DNA of 64,000 nucleotides from Candidatus Deferrimicrobiaceae bacterium (GTDB taxonomy: Bacteria > Desulfobacterota > Deferrimicrobia > Deferrimicrobiales > Deferrimicrobiaceae). The DNA lies in assembly GCA_036504035.1 (NCBI GenBank), contig DASXVV010000006.1, forward strand, positions 666,097-730,096. Reading direction: 5' to 3'. Positions 44,370 to 52,385 of the stretch are shown piece by piece (the first letter of the stretch is position 1; every line of letters starts with the position of its first letter). The position numbers and the translations under genes were made by a program. A model generated the notes under the pieces. It was not told the DNA's origin. It saw only the letters and a program-made list of their open reading frames with translations, and searched no databases.

Positions 44370-44834
44370 TTGTCCAACATTTTGATCATGGCGGCTCTTG
44401 CCGTCCTGCTGATGGTCGTCGTCCTCCTCAAGCACAAGCTGGCGGGCCGGGGGGGGAGACCGCCCATCGAGCCCGACACGAGCTGGGAGCGGCTGGCCGC
44501 GCAATACGGCGCCGATGAACTGACCGGCAAGGAAGTCTTCGAAAAGATCGGCGGGAAGGTCGGGCGCGGCTACGCGGGCGTCGGCGGCGACGACCGCGGG
44601 CTGATCCTGTGGCATCCGGGCCACCGGGGTGCCCGGATTCCCTGGGGCGACCTCATGCTGATCCCGGGCAGCTACATGGACCTCCCCGCTTTCCGGATCG
44701 AGACCGTGAAAACGGCCGATATCACGATCGTCATCCCGCGCCGCTATGAAGAACTGCTTCGCGAACGGGCCGGGGCGCTCTGGCCCGGCGTGTCGAATCG
44801 GACGGCGCCGGACGAGCCCGGGGCCGAGGAATGA
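44370..44834 (+). CDS. membrane-anchored hypothetical protein
   Basis: A 154-residue protein with one N-terminal membrane helix (ILIMAALAVLLMVVVLL) and a basic flank, then a soluble domain (WERLAAQYGADELTGKEVFEKI and so on) with beta strands such as GLILWHPGHRGARIPWGDL and ADITIVIP. The family is not recognised; similar small proteins with a W-x-x-LA motif are common and unassigned. The TTG start follows GGGGGTGTGACGC. It overlaps the next gene by ATGA. Confidence 0.72.
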   Translation: MSNILIMAALAVLLMVVVLLKHKLAGRGGRPPIEPDTSWERLAAQYGADELTGKEVFEKIGGKVGRGYAGVGGDDRGLILWHPGHRGARIPWGDLMLIPGSYMDLPAFRIETVKTADITIVIPRRYEELLRERAGALWPGVSNRTAPDEPGAEE

Positions 44835-45304
44835 ACGCACCCGGCCGCGACGAGCTCGAGGGAAAGCTCCGGGTCGCATTCCGGATCCTCGGGGATTACG
44901 CCCGTGTGCTGGAGCGGCACGAGCAGGGCGGGGTGCTGATCCCCGAGTCCGAGCTGCCTGCCGGACGCGACACGATCAAGGCGTGCGTCCTCCTGGCTGC
45001 CGCGTACCGGGTCGCCAACGGCGGCCCGCGGCGCGAGCTGGCGGCGGCGGCCCGCATCTCCTACGCGACGCTGGCGCACTTCGTTCCCGACGATCTCGCG
45101 CAGCGCGAGGCCGATTTCAACGACTCCGCCCAACAGGCGCTCGGGCATATCGCCCGTCAGGATGCGCCGCCTGCCGAACTGGCGGGGAAGGTGGCGGACG
45201 CCCCCCTGGCCGAGATGGAACGCGTCCGGTCTGAATTCGCTGCGCTCGAGGCCGAGTTCGACGCCGCGCTGTCGGGCATCCTTGACCAATCACCCCTTTC
45301 TTGA
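44831..45304 (+). CDS. hypothetical protein
   Basis: A 157-residue, mostly helical, charged soluble protein. KACVLLAAAYRVANGGPRRELAAAA and the middle ISYATLAHFVPDDLAQREADF are its clearest parts; no family or active site recognised. It is translationally coupled to the membrane-anchored protein by four bases. Its own stop overlaps a TTG that opens a 19-codon remnant resembling a DUF523 protein. Confidence 0.7.
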   Translation: MNAPGRDELEGKLRVAFRILGDYARVLERHEQGGVLIPESELPAGRDTIKACVLLAAAYRVANGGPRRELAAAARISYATLAHFVPDDLAQREADFNDSAQQALGHIARQDAPPAELAGKVADAPLAEMERVRSEFAALEAEFDAALSGILDQSPLS

Positions 45305-45360
45305 CGCCCCCCGTTTGCATCCTGGTCAGCGCCTGCCTCCCGGGCGAAAAGGTTCCGTAA
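45301..45360 (+). pseudogene. 5' remnant of a DUF523 gene
   Basis: TTGA joins the previous stop to a frame reading TPPVCILVSACLPGEKVP, then TAA. ILVSACLLGEKVRYDG is the very conserved start of DUF523 (YbbK-like) proteins. Sequence similarity ends after the Lys-Val, five bases from the end of the convergent epimerase gene. It looks like a gene cut off after 18 codons, the start coupling still intact. Confidence 0.55.
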
Positions 45361-45364
45361 GACG

Positions 45365-46903
45365 CTACCGGAGTTCCGAAGGACCGGAAAGGACCCTCCC
45401 GCCGGCGCGATGCGCGAGTTCCCGGAGCAGCCCCGGGAAGACCAGGTGATGGAACGGGTCGACCACCCTCCAGTAAAGCATTCCGAAGGCACCGCGGGGG
45501 GCGAAGCGCGTCTCGAGCGCGATTTGGGTGGCGCCCCGGCCGACGTCGTGCACCTGGATCTCGAGCGTCGCGCAGCCGGGCATTTCCATCTCGGCGCGCA
45601 GCAGCAGTCGCCGGGGCGGTTCGACCGCCTCGACGCGCCAGAAACCGAACGTGTCGCCGGGCGTGAGCGTGTCGGGGCTGCGCCGCTTTGGCCTCATGCC
45701 CGGACCGCCGGCCAGCCGGTCCAAGGCCCCGCGCAGGCGCCAAAGCCAATCGGCGTAGTACCAGCCATCCGCGCCGCCGATCCGGACCACGGGAGCCCAG
45801 GCCGCCTCGGGGGAGGCGGCGACCGTGACCGCGTGGCGGTCGACGTACAGCGTGCCGCCCGCCCAGGGCGGGTCTCCGGGCCATGGGTCGGCCTCGGCCC
45901 TCGGGGCGCCCGGCCCATCGAACGGCAGCGATGCGCTCCGGATCGCCGCCCGAATCGCTTCCCGGCAATCCAAAAGGCGCATCGGTACGATCGTGTTGAT
46001 CCGGTCGTCGCGGCAGACGACCCGGTTCCGGAGCCCGTCGGCCAGCGGCTGCGCCAGCGATGCGGGAATAGGCGTCACGACGTCGATCCAGTAGGAGGAG
46101 AGGCGGGGCGAGAGGACGGGCAGGGGAAGGATGAGCCGGCGGGAAAGCCGCGCCTCTTCGGCGTAGACCTCCATGAGCCGACGGTACGTCGTCACTTCGG
46201 AGCCCCCGATGTCGAACGTCTGATCCCGCGCCTCGGGATGGTCGAGAACGCCGACGAGGGCGTCGAGGACGTTTCCGATCGCGATGGGCTGAACTTCCGT
46301 GTCGAGCCAGCGCGGCGTGACCATGACGGGGAGTCGGTCGACGAGGTAGCGCAGGATCTCGAAGGAGCCGCTTCCCGATCCGACCACCATGGCGGCGCGC
46401 AGCCGGGTGACGGGGACGCGACCGGCGTAAAGGATGTCGCCGACTTCGGCGCGGGAGCGCAGGTGCTCGCTCAGGGTCGTGCCGGATTCGCCAAGCCCGC
46501 CCAGGTAGACGACCTGCGAGAGCCCCGCCTTTTCGGCCGCCGAAGTCATGTTCGTGGCCGCTTCACGATCGGTTTCGGCGAAACGGTCGCTGCCCCTTTC
46601 CATCGAGTGGACGAGGTAATAGGCGGCGCGGCACCCGGCGCAGGCCGAGGCCAGGGAGCGGGGATCGCGCGCATCTGCGGGGAAGAGCGTGACGCCGGTC
46701 AGCGTGGCGAAGGAGCGGCCGCGAAGCCGGTCGATCGACCGGCCGGCGGCGCGCACGGCGTGACCGGCAGCGGCCAGGCGGTGGACGAGGCGGGCGCCGA
46801 TGTAGCCGGTGGCGCCCAGGACGAGGATGGGGCGGCGGAAGGACGCCGCTTCCGCCGCGTCCTTCCGCCCGTAACCTTCGGCTAGAACTTCTTCTCGTGG
46901 CAC
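45365..46903 (-). CDS. NAD(P)-binding epimerase-like protein with DUF2867 domain
   Basis: A 512-residue two-domain protein. The N-terminal 300 residues are an atypical SDR/NmrA-like fold (ILVLGATGYIGARLVHRL, YYLVHSM, VVYLGGLGE, TRLRAAMVVGSGS). The C-terminal 170 residues form DUF2867 (WYYADWLWRLRGALDRL, DTFGFWRVEAVEPPRRLLLRAE), a START/SRPBCC-like lipid-binding fold. This fusion is a known family of unknown role. The start is difficult: no ATG, and the nearest GTG lies inside the end of the upstream cytochrome gene (22-base overlap), preceding a 13-bp hairpin. Confidence 0.85.
   Translation of the reverse strand: MPREEVLAEGYGRKDAAEAASFRRPILVLGATGYIGARLVHRLAAAGHAVRAAGRSIDRLRGRSFATLTGVTLFPADARDPRSLASACAGCRAAYYLVHSMERGSDRFAETDREAATNMTSAAEKAGLSQVVYLGGLGESGTTLSEHLRSRAEVGDILYAGRVPVTRLRAAMVVGSGSGSFEILRYLVDRLPVMVTPRWLDTEVQPIAIGNVLDALVGVLDHPEARDQTFDIGGSEVTTYRRLMEVYAEEARLSRRLILPLPVLSPRLSSYWIDVVTPIPASLAQPLADGLRNRVVCRDDRINTIVPMRLLDCREAIRAAIRSASLPFDGPGAPRAEADPWPGDPPWAGGTLYVDRHAVTVAASPEAAWAPVVRIGGADGWYYADWLWRLRGALDRLAGGPGMRPKRRSPDTLTPGDTFGFWRVEAVEPPRRLLLRAEMEMPGCATLEIQVHDVGRGATQIALETRFAPRGAFGMLYWRVVDPFHHLVFPGLLRELAHRAGGRVLSGPSELR
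46834..46869. other. 13-bp perfect hairpin at a gene junction
   Basis: GGCGGAAGGACGC and GCGTCCTTCCGCC are exact inverted copies around a 10-base loop. On the minus strand it begins 12 bases after the cytochrome stop, inside the presumed first codons of the epimerase gene. No T-tract follows. It may attenuate translation or transcription of the second gene, or stabilise the cytochrome mRNA. Confidence 0.6.
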
Positions 46904-48453
46904 CGTTCGCAGCCGCCCTTTTGCAGCAGCTTGATCTCGCCCGACTCGTGCGGCTCGTGGCAAGAGAGGCAGAGCAGCCGTCCCTCGTTGTCGAGCACGA
47001 TGTTCTCAGGCAGTTTCATCCGGGTACCGGTGCCGGAAGGGTGGACGTGCCCGCGTTGGGGCAGGTCGGGGTGGCACGAAAGGCACTGGCGGTCGCCGGG
47101 CAGACGGAGCAGTTTGTCGTCGCGGCTGGATCCGTGGGGCAGGTGGCACACGTTGCACTGCCCTTTTTGATATGGCTCGTGGGTCGACTTGCCCCCGAGC
47201 GGCTGGACCCCCTCGTGGCAGGAGTAGCAGAGGTCGGAGATGTACCGGCGGAGCTGGAACTTCTCCTGACTGCCGTGCGGGTCATGGCACGCGGTGCAGC
47301 GCCCTTCGGACGCGGGTTCGTGCTTGTTCGGTTTATTCGTGGCGTTCCGGATCTCGTCGTGGCACTCGAAGCACAGCTCGGCGCCCTCGGCATTGAGCGC
47401 GTAGCGCCGGTCGCCTCCCTTGAACCGGTGGCACGAGGAGCAGCCGCCGATCGCGATGGGGCCATGGACGATCTTGCGGTCGGACATCTCCTTGTGGCAC
47501 GAGAGGCACGGGTTGCTCTTGGGGTCGAGTCCCTTGGCCTTTTCCTCGGACGGGGTCACGTCGTGGCACCGGCGGCAGGGGGCTTCGTTCGCGGAAACGT
47601 GAAAGTGGTAGGCGGGGGCGGCGGACACGATGCCGGTGCCCGCATCCGCTTCGCGGAAGACCATGAAGCCCTGTTGCCTCCGGACCCCGTCGGGACCGGT
47701 CGCCAGGACCTCGATAAAGTTGGCGGCGAGCACCAGCGGTTGCCGGATGAAAAACGTGTCGTCGCGAAGCGTGACCGCTTTCGGGCTGCCGCCGTTCGTC
47801 GACACCGTCACGGTCGAGCGTTCGGGCGCCGTTCCTGCGACGGTGATCATGCCCGTGAGCGTCTTGGTGAACGGGCTGGGCGCCACCAGGTTCAACCGTC
47901 CGGCAAGCGGGCTCCTCTTTTTCTTCCCCTTCGGCTCCGGTTTCTGCTTCTTGCCGGTGACGGCTTCCCTGACCGCGCTTTCGAGCCCCTGGTCCGCGCG
48001 CCCTTCGGCCCCATTCGAGATGTAGCGGACGATTCCCTTCCTGTCGATGACGAGGTGCGTGGGGGCAGAATCGATCCCGTACATGCGGGCGATGTCCCAC
48101 TTGTCGTCGATGAGGACGGAGTATTGGCGCGGCGGCGGCACGACGGCGTAGAAATTCTGGATCCGCGCGGGGGAGTTCGCATCGACGTTGACCGACAGCA
48201 CCTGGATCGCGTCGGAGGGGAAGAGCGCGCGGACCTTCTCGATCGCGCGAAGCGCATCGGCGCCGTTGGTCGAGAAGGTCGAGTCAAAGCTCAGGATGAT
48301 GACTTTATGGCCGAAATAGCGCTTGACCCACTGGGTGCTTCCCGAGGTGTCGTTCCCGATGAAGGGGGGCGCCGTGTCCCCCACGGAGATGGCGTGGGCC
48401 GTGTCCGCGAACAGCAGGCAGAACAGGAGGGCGGCAAGGATCCGTTGCGTCAT
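46882..48453 (-). CDS. decaheme c-type cytochrome with cysteine-less redoxin domain
   Basis: A 523-residue exported protein (signal peptide LAALLFCLLFADTAHA). Residues about 22-170 have a TlpA/AhpC-like redoxin fold (GDTAPPF, VIILSFDSTFS, SAPTHLVIDRKG) but where the catalytic CxxC should be it reads STFSTNG, so thiol chemistry is lost. A beta-rich, Ig-like linker (about 190-275) follows. The last 230 residues carry ten CxxCH sites (CRRCH, CLSCH, CSSCH, CFECH, CTACH, CYSCH, CNVCH, CLSCH, CLSCH, CERCH), with CxxCHxPHG repeats typical of doubled CXXCH domains. It should be a periplasmic electron carrier. It lies downstream of a quinone oxidoreductase. Confidence 0.88.
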   Translation of the reverse strand: MTQRILAALLFCLLFADTAHAISVGDTAPPFIGNDTSGSTQWVKRYFGHKVIILSFDSTFSTNGADALRAIEKVRALFPSDAIQVLSVNVDANSPARIQNFYAVVPPPRQYSVLIDDKWDIARMYGIDSAPTHLVIDRKGIVRYISNGAEGRADQGLESAVREAVTGKKQKPEPKGKKKRSPLAGRLNLVAPSPFTKTLTGMITVAGTAPERSTVTVSTNGGSPKAVTLRDDTFFIRQPLVLAANFIEVLATGPDGVRRQQGFMVFREADAGTGIVSAAPAYHFHVSANEAPCRRCHDVTPSEEKAKGLDPKSNPCLSCHKEMSDRKIVHGPIAIGGCSSCHRFKGGDRRYALNAEGAELCFECHDEIRNATNKPNKHEPASEGRCTACHDPHGSQEKFQLRRYISDLCYSCHEGVQPLGGKSTHEPYQKGQCNVCHLPHGSSRDDKLLRLPGDRQCLSCHPDLPQRGHVHPSGTGTRMKLPENIVLDNEGRLLCLSCHEPHESGEIKLLQKGGCERCHEKKF

Positions 48454-48545
48454 GGGTTCCCCGGGGAATATATGGATTGGCTACGCGCTGCCTTGAACGG
48501 CCTCGTGCGGTCGCCAGATGATACCACGCGCGAGCGCATCAGGTT

Positions 48546-49532
48546 TCAGCGGACCTTCAGCACGATCTTGCCGAAGTGGCGGTCTTCCTCCATCATCCGG
48601 TGCGCCTCCTGCACCTGATCGATCGGGAACACCTTCTCGACGACCGGGACGATGGTGCGGTCGGCGAATTTCGGCAGCGCCGTCTTCGTGAACTCGGCGA
48701 CGATCGCCCCTTTGTCCGCGACTGGCCGCGACCGGAGCACCGATCCGATGATCTGCTGGCGCTTGACCATCATGACCGCGAGGTTGAGCTCGGCCTTGAT
48801 GCCGCTGATCACGCCGATGACGACGAGGCGCCCCGCGTAGCCCAGCGAGCTCATGTTCGGGGCGAGGTATTTCGCGCCGACGTGGTCGAGGATGACATCG
48901 GCCCCCTTCTTGCCGGTGAACGCCTTGACGGCATCGGAAAAGTCGGGCGTCTCCTTGTAGTTGACGACGAGATCGGCGCCCAGCGCCTTGACGCGGTCGA
49001 TCTTTTCGGGCGCCGCCGTGACGATGATCTTCGCGTTCGGCGTCAAAGCCTTGCAGAGCTGGATGGCGGCCGTGTTCACCCCCCCGCCGCCGCCGTGCAG
49101 GATCGTCGTGTTGCCGTCCTTCAAGCCGCCGATGATAAAGACGTTGAGGAAGGCGGTGATGGACGACTCGCACACGCAAGCCGCCTCCTCGAAACTCATC
49201 GATTCGGGGATCCGCATCAGGTGGCTCGCATACGCGACCGCGAATTCGGCATAGCCGCCCCCGCCGACCAGCGACAGGACGCGCTCTCCCTTTTCCCAAC
49301 CGGTGACGCCGGGCCCGAGCGCCTCGACGGTGCCGGCGACTTCCAGCCCGAGGATCTCGGAATCTCCGGGAGGCGGGGGGTACTTCCCTTCCCGCTGCAC
49401 AAGGTCGGGCCGGTTGATCGAGGTCGCATGCACCTTCACAAGCACCTGCCCCTCGCCCGGAACCGGCATCGGCGCCTCGCCGACCGTCAGGACATCCACG
49501 CCGCCGAACCCGCTCATGAGAACCGCTTTCAT
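48546..49532 (-). CDS. NAD(P)H:quinone oxidoreductase, PIG3/zeta-crystallin type
   Basis: A 328-residue zinc-independent medium-chain reductase. The N-terminal domain includes VKVHATSINRPDLVQREGKYPPP, a hallmark of the PIG3 subgroup; the cofactor motif is ILHGGGGGVNTAAIQL. No zinc ligands, as expected. It reduces quinones with NADPH in the cytoplasm. It is divergent from the NapC-type cytochrome gene, and an FNR-like palindrome lies 37 bases upstream of its ATG. Confidence 0.92.
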   Translation of the reverse strand: MKAVLMSGFGGVDVLTVGEAPMPVPGEGQVLVKVHATSINRPDLVQREGKYPPPPGDSEILGLEVAGTVEALGPGVTGWEKGERVLSLVGGGGYAEFAVAYASHLMRIPESMSFEEAACVCESSITAFLNVFIIGGLKDGNTTILHGGGGGVNTAAIQLCKALTPNAKIIVTAAPEKIDRVKALGADLVVNYKETPDFSDAVKAFTGKKGADVILDHVGAKYLAPNMSSLGYAGRLVVIGVISGIKAELNLAVMMVKRQQIIGSVLRSRPVADKGAIVAEFTKTALPKFADRTIVPVVEKVFPIDQVQEAHRMMEEDRHFGKIVLKVR

Positions 49533-49568
49533 CTACTGGAACCTCCCCTTGGAAGACGATGTTTTGAA

Positions 49569-49582
49569 TTGACCCAGGTCAA
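49569..49582. promoter_or_regulatory. FNR/DNR-like palindrome between divergent redox genes
   Basis: TTGACCCAGGTCAA is a palindrome with arms TTGACC/GGTCAA; as TTGAC-N4-GTCAA it matches the CRP/FNR-family site form (FNR: TTGAT-N4-ATCAA). It lies between the quinone oxidoreductase and the multiheme cytochrome, and its centre is about 42-44 bases before the start expected from a cacaat -10-like element on the cytochrome side, the spacing for activation. Confidence 0.6.
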
Positions 49583-49649
49583 TGATAATCGAATGGGGAA
49601 ATATGGCACAATGCTTTAATCGCCGATCGGCTCCTAAAGGAGGTATCCC

Positions 49650-51455
49650 GTGCCCCAGGAAATGCAACATCCCCAGCTCCATCGCAACCCCGTCAGTTAC
49701 TTCGGGGGCCTGCTCGCGGCGGCCTGCCTGCTGATGATGGCGCTGATGCTGTTGGCGAACGAGCTGGTCGGCCTCGAGCACCCGTACATCGGGATCCTCA
49801 TCTACATGATTCTTCCGGGCGGCTTCGGGTTCGGGGCGCTCCTCTTCCTGTACGGGATGCGGCGCGAGAGCCTCCGCCGCCGGAAGCTGGGCGAATCGGC
49901 GCCGCTGCCATACCCGCGGGTGGACCTGAACGACGACACCCAGCGGAAGCATTTCACCCGGGTTCTGTTCGTGGGCTTCCTGGCGGCCGTCCTGCTGGCG
50001 TTCGTCTCGTACAACGCGTTCATCTTCACCGAATCGGTCACGTTCTGCGGGAAGCTGTGCCACACGGTCATGGCGCCCGAGCACACGACCTACCTGAATT
50101 CCCCCCACGCCCGTGTCGCTTGCGTCCACTGCCATGTCGGCTCCGGCGCCTCCTTCTACGTCAAGTCCAAGCTGTCCGGGGCCCGGCAGGTGATCGGCGT
50201 GCTGACAGGCCGCTATCCGACTCCGATCCCGACGCCGGTCGAGAATCTGCGGCCCGCCCGCGAGACATGCGAAGAGTGCCACTGGCCGCAGAAATTCTAC
50301 GGGGCGCAACTCCATCAACTTCCGCACTTCCGTTACGATGAGCAAAATACGGCAGAGCAGGTTTCCATCCTGGTCAAGACCGGCGGCGGGGGCGGCTTGG
50401 GGAGCGGCAGCTCGGGGATCCACTACAAGATGCTGCTCGGCAACCGGATCGAGTACGTGACGACCGACCGGCGCCACCAGGAGATCCCGTGGGTCAAGGT
50501 GACGCGGCCCGACGGCACCGTCTCCGAATACACGAGCCTCGACTACAAAGGGGGCAAGGAGAAGCTTGCGGGGCTTCCGCGGCACAAGGTCGAGTGCCTG
50601 ACCTGCCACAACCGGCCGACACACCACATCCCGCCGGCCGACGTCGCCGTCGACGGCGCGATGAACGACCGCTCGATCCCGCGCGACCTGCCCTGGATCA
50701 AGAAGGTGGCGGTCGACGCCCTCCTGCAGGAATATCCCGACGTCGCATCGGCTCGCCGGGGGATCGGCCAGGCGATCGAGGGATACTACGCGAAGAACGA
50801 TCCCGACTCCGCCATCCGGCGGGCGGACCGGATCCGGCAGGCGGTGACGACCACGACCGCGATCTGGGAGCGCAGCGTCTTCCCGATGATGAAGGTCAAC
50901 TGGACGACCTATCCGATGAACATCGGCCATCGCAACTGGGCCGCCTGCTTCCGGTGCCACGACGGACGGCATGTCGATGCGAAGGGCAAGGCGATCACGC
51001 GCGACTGCACGGTCTGCCACACGATGCCGAAGCGTGGCCCCCTGATGCCGCTGGGCGCTTCGCTCGAAAGCGGCGATGGGAACTGGCATCCGTTCGAGCT
51101 CAAGGGCCGGCATGCCCGGATCAACTGCAACAAGTGCCACGCGGCCGGGAAGCGGGTGTCGACCGATTGCGCCGGTTGCCACAAGTTCGACCAGGGCGCC
51201 CCGATGATGGGCGGAGCCTGCAGCCAGTGCCACCAGAAGGAACAGGAGATCCAGCCGCTCGTCCCGTGCACGAAGTGCCACGCAAAGCGGGGCGGGCTGC
51301 ACAACAAGGGCGGGCACCCCGACGCCGCCTGCAAGGATTGCCACAAGCCGCACGCCTGGGTGGTCAAGGAGCGGGCGACCTGCCTCGGCTGTCACGAGGA
51401 CAAGAAGGAGCACAACAAGGAGGGCGTCTGCCCCGACTGCCACGAGTTCAAGTAG
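49650..51455 (+). CDS. NapC/NirT-type membrane multiheme cytochrome c, about 13 hemes
   Basis: A 601-residue protein. Two N-terminal helices (residues about 18-40 and 45-70) and a third at about 108-130 anchor it in the membrane. A NapC/NirT domain follows; its first site is CGKLCH (CX3CH), then CVHCH, CEECH and CLTCH. The C-terminal part has CFRCH, CTVCH, CNKCH, CAGCH, CSQCH, CTKCH, CKDCH, CLGCH and CPDCH, giving twelve CxxCH plus one CX3CH. Such proteins take electrons from the quinol pool to periplasmic or outer-surface acceptors. GTG start with an ideal Shine-Dalgarno (AAAGGAGGT). A strong terminator follows. Confidence 0.93.
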   Translation: MPQEMQHPQLHRNPVSYFGGLLAAACLLMMALMLLANELVGLEHPYIGILIYMILPGGFGFGALLFLYGMRRESLRRRKLGESAPLPYPRVDLNDDTQRKHFTRVLFVGFLAAVLLAFVSYNAFIFTESVTFCGKLCHTVMAPEHTTYLNSPHARVACVHCHVGSGASFYVKSKLSGARQVIGVLTGRYPTPIPTPVENLRPARETCEECHWPQKFYGAQLHQLPHFRYDEQNTAEQVSILVKTGGGGGLGSGSSGIHYKMLLGNRIEYVTTDRRHQEIPWVKVTRPDGTVSEYTSLDYKGGKEKLAGLPRHKVECLTCHNRPTHHIPPADVAVDGAMNDRSIPRDLPWIKKVAVDALLQEYPDVASARRGIGQAIEGYYAKNDPDSAIRRADRIRQAVTTTTAIWERSVFPMMKVNWTTYPMNIGHRNWAACFRCHDGRHVDAKGKAITRDCTVCHTMPKRGPLMPLGASLESGDGNWHPFELKGRHARINCNKCHAAGKRVSTDCAGCHKFDQGAPMMGGACSQCHQKEQEIQPLVPCTKCHAKRGGLHNKGGHPDAACKDCHKPHAWVVKERATCLGCHEDKKEHNKEGVCPDCHEFK

Positions 51456-51470
51456 TTTGGCGGAAAGCAG

Positions 51471-51511
51471 AACCGCCGGAGGGCTTTCGGGCCCTTCGGC
51501 GGTTTTTTTTT
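51471..51511 (+). terminator. rho-independent terminator after the multiheme cytochrome
   Basis: A 14-bp stem (AACCGCCGGAGGGC/GCCCTTCGGCGGTT, one G-T pair) with a short loop, then nine T. Two more hairpins without T-tract (GGTCCCGG/CCGGGACC and GCGGCCTT/AAGGCCGC) lie at 51533-51579, before the convergent small gene. Confidence 0.9.
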
Positions 51512-51603
51512 GGGCGGGCGGTCTATGCGGGTGGTCCCGGTGTTGCCCGGGACCCTGGAGGCGGCCTTCGAAAGGCCGCGGGTCGGCGATAGAATGTCGG
51601 GCC

Positions 51604-51858
51604 TTACGCGGCGATGGCCCCGAACCGTTCCCGGACGCGTTTGATCCCGTGCCGGACCGATTCGCCGGACTTCACCGCGAACGAGGAGCCGGTCACCGGG
51701 TCCTGGAAGACCGCGAGCTGGTAGGTCTCGAAGAGGCCGACGTACTGGACACCGTATGCCGCGGCTTCGCTCCGATACTGGCGTTCGGCCAGGCGGGAGC
51801 GATACTTCACGATCGCGTCGAGAATCTGCCGGCGGATCCGGTTCAGGGTTGCGGTCAT
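51604..51858 (-). CDS. small hypothetical protein
   Basis: An 84-residue basic protein: LNRIRRQILDAIVKYRSRLAE at the start, then YGVQYVGLFETYQLAVFQDP and SSFAVKSGESVRHGIKRVRERF. It is predicted helix, beta hairpin, helix; no family recognised. GGAGG lies 8 bases before the chosen ATG. Coding potential is supported by the ribosome site and codon bias, but it is short. The 227 bases between it and the GIY-YIG gene contain no gene that I can support. Confidence 0.6.
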   Translation of the reverse strand: MTATLNRIRRQILDAIVKYRSRLAERQYRSEAAAYGVQYVGLFETYQLAVFQDPVTGSSFAVKSGESVRHGIKRVRERFGAIAA

Positions 51859-52085
51859 CGTTGAAGCCTCCAAAGATGTTCTGCCCGGAAGCAGAGCAAC
51901 CTGCGTGCCATTCGAGAAATATAGGAACCTGCCAAGTAAAAACAGTCATGATAACGGATGGTTGCAGGTTTGCGTCTGATCCTTGACGGGGCGAATCCCG
52001 GCGGGATGTCAAAGCGTTGACGCGTTGGTCTTCCCCTGGAATGCCAACATTTTGGCGATAGCGCGTTTTACCGCATCCGGTTGCG

Positions 52086-52349
52086 TCAACCCGTCGCGAT
52101 CAGCGCCCGCTTGGCGGCCGGGGGTAGCCGTCGAAGGCGCGCTTCCCGGCGAGAGGCGGAAGACCGGTCGGGATGCGGTTCGGCGTAGACGATCCGGACG
52201 GGGAGCCGGGCGCGGGTATATTTCGACGCGGTGCCGCGATTGTGCATCGCTTCCCGGCGCGCGAGGTCGGTCGTGATGCCCGTGTATAGGGTCCCGTCGG
52301 CGCATTCGAGCAGATAGCAGAACCACGGGGGGGAGGCGGATTTCTCCAT
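52086..52349 (-). CDS. GIY-YIG domain protein (UPF0213/YhbQ-like)
   Basis: An 87-residue single-domain GIY-YIG protein. The motif appears as CYLLECADGTLYTGITTDLARREAMH, with the Tyr-Thr-Gly-Ile core and Arg, and HNRGTASKYTRARLPVRIVY. YhbQ-type proteins are small nucleases or nuclease-like proteins linked to DNA repair. The usual catalytic Glu near the C-terminus is not obvious (EARLRRLP may supply it). Divergent from the DUF192 gene. Confidence 0.88.
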   Translation of the reverse strand: MEKSASPPWFCYLLECADGTLYTGITTDLARREAMHNRGTASKYTRARLPVRIVYAEPHPDRSSASRREARLRRLPPAAKRALIATG

Positions 52350-52385
52350 CCGGTAATTGTAACCTTTTCTGATAGAATCGACGGC

